Assembly (NCBI GenBank): GCA_964551295.1 | Contig: CAZKDJ010000192.1 | Coordinates: forward strand, 1-7,666 | Source: JAFGED01 sp964551295 | GTDB taxonomy: Bacteria; Chloroflexota; Anaerolineae; B4-G1 | Direction: 5' to 3' | DNA length: 7,666 nucleotides | Shown: piece after piece, positions 1 to 6,563 of the stretch | Layout: each line of letters begins with the position of its first letter | How positions within the stretch are numbered: the stretch's first letter is position 1 | Position numbers and translations under genes: made by a program | The notes under the pieces: generated by a model | Databases searched by the model: none | Seen by the model: only the letters and a program-made list of their open reading frames with translations | What the model was told of the DNA's origin: nothing

Positions 1-878
1 TACCTCCTGCAGCCAGCCTGGGCTTGCTCTTTCTGACCTTTTTTCGGGAGAGTCAAGTATATGACCACAAACAAACTCAATTTGTATCTTCTCAAAAAGT
101 AGGGGCAAGAGTAAGTCGGATTGCCAATCCGACCTACATTCCCCCAAGATATTGAGATGATACCGCCCATCTTTCTCTGGCGGGAGCCAAGGCCTGCGAC
201 TCTATTATACAAGGTGGTATAGTAATACAGGAACTCGTCCAGCCATTGGAGCGCGTGTTCGTTGGGCTGCCCCACCCCGCCAAAGTAGCCCGTGATCGTC
301 TCCGGGCCGCCCAGATGGATATTGGAGCCGTCGGTGCCCTTGGTGTCCAGTGTCTCCATGTAGCTGGCTCCCACGATCTGCATCGCGGCAGCTACGGCCA
401 GCAGGTCGCCGTCGGCCTCCTGCTCCTTCATCTTGCGCACGCGGATGAAGCGGCCCGGCATCAGTTCGCCCCGCTCGACGGCCTGCCGAGCCTCGGTGAT
501 GAGGAAGGGAAAGTATTGCAGTGCGCTGATCTCTAGCGTGACAGCGAAATCCTGATTGAACGTCATCCCATCGGCCCGGTCGCCCAGCACCTCGCGCCGG
601 TAATCGGCAATGGAGACGAACGCCTCCCGGTCGCGCTGCTCGATCAGCCACTCCAGGTCAGCCACGTAAGACGGCTTGACCTTTCGTAGCCGCGCTATCA
701 GGTTGGGCAGCTTGCGCGCCTCCTGTGCCTTGCGGTTGATCTCCTCGGGCGTGCCGTACTTTTCCACCACGGCCAAAAAATCGTTGACTACGCGGCTGCC
801 GGGATCAAGCAACAGTCCATTGATCGCGTCAAGCACATCTGGTGTGACCTCCAAACGGTCTCTCAGCTGATCTCCCAT
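1..878 (-). CDS. Unrecognised protein, open to left edge, possibly interrupted
   Basis: The frame starts at an ATG (876-878) preceded by AGGAG seven bases upstream, so the start is well supported. It stays open for 292 codons to the window edge. Residues 1 to about 225 look truly coding: GC-rich, with a charged helical N-terminal part (PEEINRKAQEARKLPNL around residues 40-56) and a Gly-rich conserved-looking segment near residues 185-210 (TKGTDGSNIHLGGPETITGYF type). I do not recognise the family. There is no signal peptide or membrane segment, so a cytosolic protein is likely. After LYYYTTLYN (about residue 225) the translation loses protein character, GC drops, and a palindrome lies in frame at 111-137. 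The real gene may therefore have been truncated or disrupted near position 204, or its natural end lies beyond the edge. An overlapping minus-strand frame at 205-651 is a shadow. Function unknown. Confidence 0.6.
   Translation of the reverse strand, partial: MGDQLRDRLEVTPDVLDAINGLLLDPGSRVVNDFLAVVEKYGTPEEINRKAQEARKLPNLIARLRKVKPSYVADLEWLIEQRDREAFVSIADYRREVLGDRADGMTFNQDFAVTLEISALQYFPFLITEARQAVERGELMPGRFIRVRKMKEQEADGDLLAVAAAMQIVGASYMETLDTKGTDGSNIHLGGPETITGYFGGVGQPNEHALQWLDEFLYYYTTLYNRVAGLGSRQRKMGGIISISWGNVGRIGNPTYSCPYFLRRYKLSLFVVIYLTLPKKGQKEQAQAGCRR
111..137. repeat. Near-perfect palindrome, dispersed-repeat or hairpin candidate
   Basis: A perfect 9-bp inverted repeat (GTCGGATTG, one central base, CAATCCGAC) at 115-133 extends by a further GTA/TAC pair beyond one mismatch. 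It sits in locally AT-richer DNA at the end of the coding-like part of the leftmost gene. Neither strand has a strong T-tract directly after it, so a standard intrinsic terminator is unlikely. It resembles small REP-like or MITE-remnant palindromes found in many copies in bacterial genomes, but copy number cannot be judged from one window. Confidence 0.5.
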
Positions 879-962
879 CGAATTACTCCTTTCTCGGTAG
901 CGAAAAGGAACAGCGTATTCTCTCTCGAATCAGTTTTCCAGCCGAAGGGATTTAGTACACGT

Positions 963-991
963 ATTATAGCTCAGGCCGATGGCGGTGCAAA
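963..991 (-). promoter_or_regulatory. Sigma-70-type promoter of the leftmost gene
   Basis: On the minus strand there is TTTGCA (986-991), a 17-bp spacer and a perfect TATAAT (963-968). Transcription would begin near 956, giving a leader of about 77 nt before the ATG at 878. The -35 box overlaps the T-tract of the upstream regulator's terminator, so the two units abut directly. The -35 matches consensus at only four of six positions. Confidence 0.6.
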
Positions 992-1030
992 AACGTATGT
1001 GCCCGGCGCTTTCAAAGCGCCGGGCACATA
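986..1030 (-). terminator. Intrinsic terminator of the ArsR-type regulator gene
   Basis: Two perfectly complementary 17-base arms (996-1012 and 1014-1030, core GTGCCCGGCGC) flank a single base. In practice the top pairs open into a small loop. On the minus strand the hairpin is followed by CGTTTTTG, giving a five-T tract. It lies about 47 bases past the regulator stop codon. On the plus strand no T-tract follows. Confidence 0.85.
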
Positions 1031-1076
1031 GCAAGACGTACAAAATGATGGTACCGGCCGGTATTGTACTGCCAAA

Positions 1077-2159
1077 CTAGCCTAGCAGGCAGAACTCCTT
1101 CAACGCCTTGAAGGTATGATCGATCCGGTCGGGGTTCAACCAGTAGAGATTGGTGCCCTGCTCGCGCTCGCTGATCAGGTAGCCGGTGGCGGTGAGGTGT
1201 TCCAGGTGGCGCGAGACGGCCGACTGGCTGAGCTCGAGCTGCGCCCTGATATCTGGCGTGCCCATCTCGCCCTGGCGGGCCAACAACTCCAGGATGCGCA
1301 GGCGCGTGTCGTCGGCCAATGCGTTCAGGCGCACGAGCAGTTCGGAGCGAGTCAATGCGGATGGGTGAGAAGAAATCCCCTCGGGGATGCGCGCGCTGAT
1401 GGTGAGCCGCACCGTGGTATCGCTGAGGCCGTTCAAATGGACGATGTAAGGGCCGTTATGCACGGATGGGATCAGGATGATGTGCTCGATATCTTTGAAC
1501 CAATCGGCGTCAGGAATCTGCGCGCGCATAAGGACCCGGCTCAAGACTTCGGACACCGTCAACCCGGGAAGGTTGAGCGACTTGAACGCGGCGATCGTCT
1601 CTTCGAGCACGGGCAGGTTGCGCTCCCACTCTGAAGCCAGTGATTCATCCCACATCGTGCGCAAGTGGGTCACGATCAGAGCCTTCCCGGCCGGCGGGTC
1701 GTTGAGCAGGCGGTGCCTTTCCTCCCAGTACGCACGGTGGAAGGGTTCTCCTTCGAGCCGGGAAAAGCTCTCGGCCAGGGAGAGGTACACAGCGCGATCG
1801 GCCAAGAGCTCGGAAGTGGTAGGAACCTCCCCCCCGACCTTTTTGCTCACGTATGCCAGCCACGCCTGCAACGCACGGTTGCGCATGGCAGTGGCGTCTC
1901 GGGTCGCCAAGTCGTCTAGCCAAGCTGGAAAGCTGGGCCAGGAAGCATCCGCCAGGTGCACGTATGCATCTTCGAGAACCAACCGGTTTGCGCGCATCTG
2001 CTCCGGCGACAATGACTTGGCGGTTTGATAGACCCACTCGCCCAGTCCCGAGAAGTCTTCAACCATATCGAGCAGCGAGAGGCTGCCGATGACGTTGTAG
2101 GCGGGCGCGAGCGAGAAGGTGACCTTGGCCGCTTTTTGAGGACTGATAATCTCTGCCAT
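1077..2159 (-). CDS. ArsR-type winged-helix transcription regulator with large N-terminal domain
   Basis: A 360-residue protein starting MAEIISPQKAAKVTF. The start is fixed by AAGGAG (2166-2171) six bases before the ATG. The frame extends upstream to an ATG at 2306, but the gene's own promoter lies inside that extension. Residues ~272-345 form an ArsR/SmtB-like winged helix: LNALADDTRLRILELLAR, then the recognition helix SQSAVSRHLEHL (about 311-322) and a wing (GYLISEREQGTNLYWL). The first ~260 residues, mostly helical, have no metal-binding Cys/His cluster. They resemble the DUF5937-type sensor domain of long ArsR regulators, though I hold that name loosely. Typical ArsR proteins are ~100 residues, so this is a two-domain form that may sense a ligand other than metal. 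It is divergently transcribed from the amylase, so autoregulation and amylase control are plausible inferences. A strong terminator follows. Confidence 0.88.
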   Translation of the reverse strand: MAEIISPQKAAKVTFSLAPAYNVIGSLSLLDMVEDFSGLGEWVYQTAKSLSPEQMRANRLVLEDAYVHLADASWPSFPAWLDDLATRDATAMRNRALQAWLAYVSKKVGGEVPTTSELLADRAVYLSLAESFSRLEGEPFHRAYWEERHRLLNDPPAGKALIVTHLRTMWDESLASEWERNLPVLEETIAAFKSLNLPGLTVSEVLSRVLMRAQIPDADWFKDIEHIILIPSVHNGPYIVHLNGLSDTTVRLTISARIPEGISSHPSALTRSELLVRLNALADDTRLRILELLARQGEMGTPDIRAQLELSQSAVSRHLEHLTATGYLISEREQGTNLYWLNPDRIDHTFKALKEFCLLG

Positions 2160-2165
2160 CACACG

Positions 2166-2171
2166 CTCCTT
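2166..2171 (-). promoter_or_regulatory. Ribosome binding site deciding the regulator start
   Basis: AAGGAG on the minus strand sits six bases before the ATG at 2157-2159. The alternative upstream ATG at 2306 would produce 49 extra residues that do not resemble the family N-terminus and that lie across the promoter. Confidence 0.85.
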
Positions 2172-2178
2172 TCTTTTG

Positions 2179-2217
2179 AATACCATTACCGTTATTACCA
2201 CTATTACCGCATTTACC
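2179..2217 (-). repeat. Four-copy, 9-bp-periodic GGTAAT repeat in the regulator leader
   Basis: On the plus strand ATTACC occurs at 2185, 2194 and 2203, with TTTACC at 2212: the same hexamer every nine bases, with variable 3-base spacers. A fifth, weaker copy (AATACC, 2179) adjoins without a spacer. On the regulator's coding strand these read as GGTAAT/GGTAAA, between the predicted transcription start (~2226) and the ribosome site. They could be binding sites for the regulator or an RNA-binding protein, or a simple slippage-derived repeat. No function is shown by sequence alone. Confidence 0.6.
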
Positions 2218-2232
2218 GGGAAATACACATAC

Positions 2233-2261
2233 ATCTTACCACAATCGGCGGCGTTTGTCAA
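2233..2261 (-). promoter_or_regulatory. Sigma-70-type promoter of the regulator gene
   Basis: On the minus strand there is a perfect TTGACA (2256-2261), a 17-bp spacer and TAAGAT (2233-2238, four of six matches). Transcription would start near 2226, leaving a ~66-nt leader with the GGTAAT repeats and the ribosome site. It points away from the amylase promoter; 38 bases separate the two -35 boxes. Confidence 0.75.
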
Positions 2262-2308
2262 GACTCCAAGGAACAAACATTCCTGGCCCGTGCAAACACT
2301 TGACAAAC
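2253..2308. promoter_or_regulatory. Inverted repeat over both divergent -35 regions; operator candidate
   Basis: GTTTGTCAAG (2253-2262) and CTTGACAAAC (2299-2308) are exact 10-bp inverted copies, each covering the -35 box of one divergent promoter. The identity goes four bases beyond the TTGACA hexamer. Between them lies a second, smaller inverted repeat, AGGAA-N6-TTCCT (2269-2284). This symmetry fits one factor acting on both promoters. The neighbouring ArsR-type regulator is the obvious candidate by position only. Confidence 0.5.
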
Positions 2309-2311
2309 ACT
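2293..2311 (+). repeat. 8-bp direct repeat at one helical turn around the amylase -35 box
   Basis: CAAACACT occurs at 2293-2300 and again at 2304-2311, exactly 11 bases apart, so both copies face the same side of the helix. They flank and overlap the TTGACA at 2300-2305. Such spacing is common for tandem binding sites of a transcription factor. Confidence 0.45.
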
Positions 2312-2327
2312 CCCTGTTTGGTATAAT
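2300..2327 (+). promoter_or_regulatory. Consensus sigma-70-type promoter of the amylase
   Basis: Perfect TTGACA (2300-2305), a 16-bp spacer and perfect TATAAT (2322-2327). Transcription should start near 2334, giving an unusually long leader of about 235 nt before the amylase ATG. Such a strong core promoter usually needs repression or attenuation to be controlled, which fits the repeats and hairpin around it. Confidence 0.85.
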
Positions 2328-2339
2328 ATTATTACAAAT

Positions 2340-2379
2340 AGCGCTGTTTTAAGGAGAGCACAGTGCAACCAAGCGCTGT
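2340..2379 (+). repeat. Two AGCGCTGT copies near the amylase transcription start
   Basis: AGCGCTGT appears at 2340-2347 and at 2372-2379, 32 bases apart (about three helical turns). Each contains the self-complementary AGCGCT. The first lies in a wider imperfect palindrome (AAATAGC/GCTGTTT) just downstream of the predicted start site, a common place for a repressor operator. The second copy is less symmetric and falls inside the small leader frame. A chance occurrence is possible. Confidence 0.35.
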
Positions 2380-2473
2380 GGACGACCAAACCACGAAAAC
2401 AACCGCGTATACCCTAGGAGACATCGGGAAAGGAAACCCGCGAGCTTTACCTGCCCACACTTCCCACTGTTGA
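2363..2473 (+). CDS. Candidate 36-codon leader peptide upstream of amylase
   Basis: A GTG start (2363) follows AAGGAG (2351-2356) by six bases and opens a 36-codon frame ending at TGA (2471-2473). The peptide is hydrophilic and Thr-rich (DDQTTKTTAYT near its start; six Thr in all), with no signal or membrane segment and no family I recognise. It lies wholly inside the long amylase leader, and its stop codon is four bases before the terminator-like hairpin at 2478. That arrangement resembles attenuation leaders, where ribosome position decides whether the hairpin forms. ACAGTG (2360-2365, including the start codon) can pair with CACTGT (2465-2470), a possible translation switch. It may equally be a chance frame; the ribosome site is the main support. 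Confidence 0.4.
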   Translation: MQPSAVDDQTTKTTAYTLGDIGKGNPRALPAHTSHC

Positions 2474-2477
2474 CATA

Positions 2478-2520
2478 CATCTCCGTTCCTCGCTCAAAGA
2501 GGGCGGAGATGCATTTGTTT
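2478..2520 (+). terminator. Terminator-like hairpin in the amylase leader; attenuator candidate
   Basis: CATCTCCG (2478-2485) pairs perfectly with CGGAGATG (2504-2511). Inside it CCTC pairs with GAGG across a small internal loop, leaving a 7-base loop. The stem is followed by CATTTGTTT, a broken T-run. It stands 57 bases before the amylase ATG and about 145 bases after the predicted transcription start. It could terminate a short leader transcript (~185 nt), act as a conditional attenuator, or protect the mRNA 5' end. The imperfect T-tract suggests partial rather than full termination. Confidence 0.55.
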
Positions 2521-2568
2521 CAACGCCGATGACACCACCCAACTATCACAAATATAGGAGGAAATATC

Positions 2569-5500
2569 ATGAACAGCATCAAGTATCGAACGGTGGCATG
2601 GTTGGCCGTGATCGCGATCTTGCTCAGCACCACCCCCTCCGCTTTCGCGCTCTCTGACCAGACCGAAAAGTTCATCAACGTGGCCGGAAGCTTTGGCTCC
2701 GAGCTGGGCGGCAACGACTGGGACCCCACCGATCCCACCACGCAGATGGACAACGCCAATGCGGACGGCGTGTGGAAGTTTACGACGAGCAGCATCCCCG
2801 TGGGAACGTGGGAATACAAGGTAGTGGAAGATCAGGATTGGGGCAACGCCCACCCGGCCGACAACGTCTCGCTGGAGATCGTCACTGCTGGCCAGGAGGC
2901 GCGCTTCTACTGCCGGCCCACCGACCACGTGGTCCACGATAGCGCCAACCAGTGCATCGCCACCGTCGCCGGCAGCTTCCAGAGCGAACTCGGCGGCAGC
3001 GACTGGTCGCCCGACAGCCTGGTGAGCTGGATGGTCGATCCCGACGGCGACGGCTGGTACGCGTTCACCGCCGAGATCCCCGCCGGGAACTGGGAGTACA
3101 AGGTGGCCCGCGAGGAGGCCTGGGCCGAAAGCTACCCCGCCTCCAACGTGTCGCTGAACCTGAGCGCGCCGACGCTGGTCACCTTCCGCTACAACTGCAC
3201 CACGAACGCGGTGCAGGACAGCGTCAAAAACCCACCCGCCCCTGGCCACGACGACAACATCTGGTGGGATGGCCTGGGCCACAACTCGCGGGACGACCTG
3301 TACCGCGTGCCCGGCGGGGCCGTGACCACCGGCACGCCCATCACGCTCCGCCTCCGCACCTACCACGGCGACGTGACGCAGGTGACCCTGCGCGCGTGGA
3401 GCACGGCAGCAGGCGCGCAAACGCTCTATCCTATGGAGCTCGTGGCCACCACCGACGACCCACCCTACGGCTACGACTACTGGCAAGCGACGATCCCCGC
3501 CCAGGACACCCTGACGATCCTGTGGTATCGCTTCATCGTCCGCGATGGCAGCGACGAGGATTTCTACGAGGACGACGGCGCCTTCGACGGCGGCTGGGGC
3601 ACCCCTTACGACGACTCGCCCGACTATAGCTTCCAGATCGACGTGTACGACCCCGAGTTCCAAACCCCTGAATGGATGAAGCACGCGGTCATCTACCAGA
3701 TCTTTCCCGACCGATTTTACAATGGCCGCCGCTGGAACGATCCCCGCGCCTCAGACCCTACCGTCTATGAGAACCCGGTGCTCGTCAAGTCGTGGGACGA
3801 TCTACCCGAGGGCTACTGCCGGGGTTACGTGGACACCGTCTGCGACGAGGAGCCGATGGGGCGCGATTTCTACGGCGGCGACCTGCGCGGCATCGCCAGG
3901 AAGCTGGATTACTTGGAAGACCTGGGGGTCACGGCGATATACCTCAACCCGATCTTTATGGCCCCCTCCAACCACCTCTACGACACCACCGACTATTACC
4001 GCATCGATCCCTATTTTGGCACCTATAGGGACTATTTGTCCCTGGTTCGCAAAACCGAGCGGAAGGGCATCCACATTATCCTCGACGGCGTCTTTAACCA
4101 CTCCTCCTCCGACAGCCTGTACTTTGACCGCTTTTCCCGCTACCGGACCACGGGGGCTTACGAAAGCCATGATTCCCTGTTCTACGACTGGTACACCTTC
4201 AACGAGTGGCCCGACGACTATAACTCCTGGTGGGGGTTCGACAGCCTGCCGGTACTGACCGAGATCGATGAGGTACGCCAGTTCATCTACGGACATCGGT
4301 TCAGCGTGGCCCGCTGGTGGCCCATGCTCGGCTCCTCCGGCTGGCGGCTGGACGTGGCCCCCGATAAGAGCCACGAATGGTGGCAAGAGTTCCGCCCGCG
4401 CGTCAAGTCGGTCGATCCCGATGCCGTCATCCTGGGCGAGGTGTGGGACGACGCCAGCCCGTGGATACTGGGGAACGAGTTCGACTCTACTATGAACTAT
4501 CGCTTCCGCCGGGCGCTGATCGGATTTGTCAACGGCGACACCCACGACGCCAACCAGGGGTTCATCCCCGATCTCCCCCCCGACGCGTTCGACCGCACGT
4601 TGCAGTCGATCCAGGAAGACTATCCGCCGCCGGCCTTTGAGACGGCCATGAACCTGGTCAGCACTCACGACACGGCACGGATCCTGTGGGTGCTGACACC
4701 CGGGGACAGCAACCAGGAGGATAAAGAGTTCAACGCCGCCAACCTGGCCGAGGGCAAGGCCAAGCTAGATCTGTTGGCCATTCTGCAGATGACGATGCCC
4801 GGCGCGCCGACGATCTATTACGGCGACGAGGTGGGCCTGACCGGCGACACCGACCCCGACGACCGGCGGCCCTTCCCGTGGAACGACCAGGACACCACCT
4901 TGCGGGATCACTACACGACGCTCACCGGCCTGCGCCACCAGCACACCTTCCTGCGCACCGGCAGCTTTGACCGGCTCTACACTCACAACGACGACGGCAC
5001 CTACGCCTATGGACGCAAGGACGCATCGGGCGCGGCTGTGGTGGCCGTCAACCGAGATACCGTCTCCCACGATCTGACGCTGGATCTAAGCGGCTACATC
5101 CCAGGGGGCACGATGCTTACCGACGGGCTGAACGGCGGCACCTACACCGTGATCGATGGACAGATCACGCTCAACGTGGACGGGCGCTGGGGCGCGATCC
5201 TCATCACCCCGCCCGGCGCCGACCTGATGCCGCCCGAACCGCCCGCCGCCCTGAGCGCTACCACGGGCGATGGCAGCGTGACCCTGACGTGGAACGGTGT
5301 GCCGGGCGCCGTGGGCTACACTGTCTACCGCAGTCCCGTGACCGGCGGCGGCTACACACGCCTGAACGGCACGCCGCTGGCGGGCACGACCTACACCGAC
5401 GACGCCGTCGTCAACGGGCGGCCGGTCTATTACACGATCACCGCCGTGGATAACGCGGGCAACGGGAGCGCCCGCTCGAACGAGGCGCAGGCGCTCCCGC

Positions 5501-6537
5501 ATCTAGAGATAGGCTGGGCCAACGTGCAATGGCCGCCCAGCATCACACACACCATCAGCGCCCTTGACCCCACTGAGAATATCTACGGCCAGGTATGGAT
5601 CGACGGCTACACCGGCCAACCCGGCCCGACCGAGGGTCTCATCGCCCAGGTGGGCTACGGCCCAGATGGCTCGCACCCCGACGGCGACCCCGCGTGGGTG
5701 TGGGTGGACGCCGAGTTCAACGTAGACGCGGGAAACAACGACGAGTTCCGTGGGCAGCTCTTGCCCGAAGTGGTGGGGACCTACGACTATGCCTACCGCT
5801 ACAGCACCACCGGCAAGCGTACGTGGGTCTATGCCGACCTGGATGGGACGGGCAACGGGTACGACCCGGCCCAGGCGGGCGACCTGACGGTGAATCCATC
5901 GAGCGATACGACCCCGCCCTCGACGCCGGCCAATCTGCGCGTCGCCGAGGCCTCACCCAGTTTTATCAGCCTGGCGTGGGATGGCGTCTCCGATGCCGAC
6001 CTGTATCGCTACGAGGTCTACCGGGGCGACGCCAGCGGCGGGCCGTACACCAAGGTGGCGAACGTCCCGGCTCCAGCGACCGCATACACCGACTGGAGCG
6101 TCACCAGCGGCTCAACCGCCTACTATGTCGTTCGGGCCGTTGACACCGCCTTCAACCAGTCCGGCCAATCGAACGAGGTCGAAGCTACGGCACAGGCGCG
6201 GCCGGTGCAGGTGACCTTTAGCGTCACGCTGCCCGATACCACGCCCGACGGCGACGACGTCTACGTCGGCGGCGACTTTAACGGGTGGGATCCGAGTGGC
6301 ACGCTGATGACGCGCAGCAGTCCGACCGATCTCCTCGCCACGGTCACTCTGACCCTCGACGAGGGTTCACAGATCCAATACAAGTACACGCGTGGCAGTT
6401 GGGCCTACGTGGAGAAAGGGGCAGCGTGCGAGGAAGTGGATAACCGCACCGCGCTCGTCGTCTATGGGACGGATGGCACGATGATGCTGGACGACGTCGT
6501 GATAAACTGGCGCAACACCGGTCCCTGCGGCGATTGA
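2569..6537 (+). CDS. Secreted multi-domain GH13 alpha-glucanase, amylopullulanase type
   Basis: A 1322-residue extracellular enzyme expected to hydrolyse alpha-1,4 (perhaps also alpha-1,6) links in starch or pullulan. AGGAGG seven bases upstream fixes the ATG. Order of parts: signal peptide with cleavage after SAFA (27); two tandem X25-like modules (~35-126, ~129-218; both begin VAGSF.SELGG); Ig-like N-domain (~228-358, DDNIWWDGLGHNSRDDLYRV); GH13 barrel from MKHAVIYQIFPDRF (~370) to ~785; beta-sandwich C-domain to ~881; FnIII (~885-977); an unnamed module (~981-1109); FnIII (~1114-1207); CBM20-like domain (~1212-1322; GDFNGWD, YKYTRGSW). GH13 motifs are intact: DGVFNH (506-511), GWRLDVA with nucleophile D595, ILGEVWD with acid/base E624, STHDT with D701. 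There is no SLH or LPXTG anchor, so it is probably released. Seven cysteines allow disulfides. Alpha-1,6 activity cannot be judged from sequence. Confidence 0.93.
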   Translation: MNSIKYRTVAWLAVIAILLSTTPSAFALSDQTEKFINVAGSFGSELGGNDWDPTDPTTQMDNANADGVWKFTTSSIPVGTWEYKVVEDQDWGNAHPADNVSLEIVTAGQEARFYCRPTDHVVHDSANQCIATVAGSFQSELGGSDWSPDSLVSWMVDPDGDGWYAFTAEIPAGNWEYKVAREEAWAESYPASNVSLNLSAPTLVTFRYNCTTNAVQDSVKNPPAPGHDDNIWWDGLGHNSRDDLYRVPGGAVTTGTPITLRLRTYHGDVTQVTLRAWSTAAGAQTLYPMELVATTDDPPYGYDYWQATIPAQDTLTILWYRFIVRDGSDEDFYEDDGAFDGGWGTPYDDSPDYSFQIDVYDPEFQTPEWMKHAVIYQIFPDRFYNGRRWNDPRASDPTVYENPVLVKSWDDLPEGYCRGYVDTVCDEEPMGRDFYGGDLRGIARKLDYLEDLGVTAIYLNPIFMAPSNHLYDTTDYYRIDPYFGTYRDYLSLVRKTERKGIHIILDGVFNHSSSDSLYFDRFSRYRTTGAYESHDSLFYDWYTFNEWPDDYNSWWGFDSLPVLTEIDEVRQFIYGHRFSVARWWPMLGSSGWRLDVAPDKSHEWWQEFRPRVKSVDPDAVILGEVWDDASPWILGNEFDSTMNYRFRRALIGFVNGDTHDANQGFIPDLPPDAFDRTLQSIQEDYPPPAFETAMNLVSTHDTARILWVLTPGDSNQEDKEFNAANLAEGKAKLDLLAILQMTMPGAPTIYYGDEVGLTGDTDPDDRRPFPWNDQDTTLRDHYTTLTGLRHQHTFLRTGSFDRLYTHNDDGTYAYGRKDASGAAVVAVNRDTVSHDLTLDLSGYIPGGTMLTDGLNGGTYTVIDGQITLNVDGRWGAILITPPGADLMPPEPPAALSATTGDGSVTLTWNGVPGAVGYTVYRSPVTGGGYTRLNGTPLAGTTYTDDAVVNGRPVYYTITAVDNAGNGSARSNEAQALPHLEIGWANVQWPPSITHTISALDPTENIYGQVWIDGYTGQPGPTEGLIAQVGYGPDGSHPDGDPAWVWVDAEFNVDAGNNDEFRGQLLPEVVGTYDYAYRYSTTGKRTWVYADLDGTGNGYDPAQAGDLTVNPSSDTTPPSTPANLRVAEASPSFISLAWDGVSDADLYRYEVYRGDASGGPYTKVANVPAPATAYTDWSVTSGSTAYYVVRAVDTAFNQSGQSNEVEATAQARPVQVTFSVTLPDTTPDGDDVYVGGDFNGWDPSGTLMTRSSPTDLLATVTLTLDEGSQIQYKYTRGSWAYVEKGAACEEVDNRTALVVYGTDGTMMLDDVVINWRNTGPCGD

Positions 6538-6563
6538 GACATCACCCAACGACAGCAAGTTTT

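Noticed and set aside
205..651. 148-codon minus-strand frame within the leftmost gene
   Set aside because: Arg/Gly/Ala-rich out-of-frame translation; the frame starting at 878 has the ribosome site and coding character.
1052..1063. Perfect 12-bp palindrome TACCGGCCGGTA just past the regulator stop
   Set aside because: Has no loop and no T-tract, and is short enough to occur by chance in GC-rich DNA; the true terminator lies beyond it.
1116..1634. Plus-strand frames opposite the ArsR-type regulator
   Set aside because: The minus strand encodes a recognisable winged helix; these are antisense shadows.
2160..2306. 49-residue N-terminal extension of the regulator from the ATG at 2306
   Set aside because: It spans the regulator's own promoter and lacks a ribosome site; the ATG at 2159 has AAGGAG at ideal spacing.
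2334..2568. Known riboswitch or T-box in the amylase leader
   Set aside because: None of the conserved cores I know (T-box, SAM, TPP, purine, glmS) is visible.
2494..3684. 396-codon minus-strand open frame opposite the amylase N-terminal half
   Set aside because: Val/Ala/Gly/Arg-rich low-complexity translation typical of antisense to a GC-rich gene; no family signature, and the plus strand clearly encodes the X25 and GH13 parts.
3802..4668. 288-codon minus-strand open frame opposite the GH13 barrel
   Set aside because: Antisense shadow of catalytic motifs conserved on the plus strand; no ribosome site or family resemblance.
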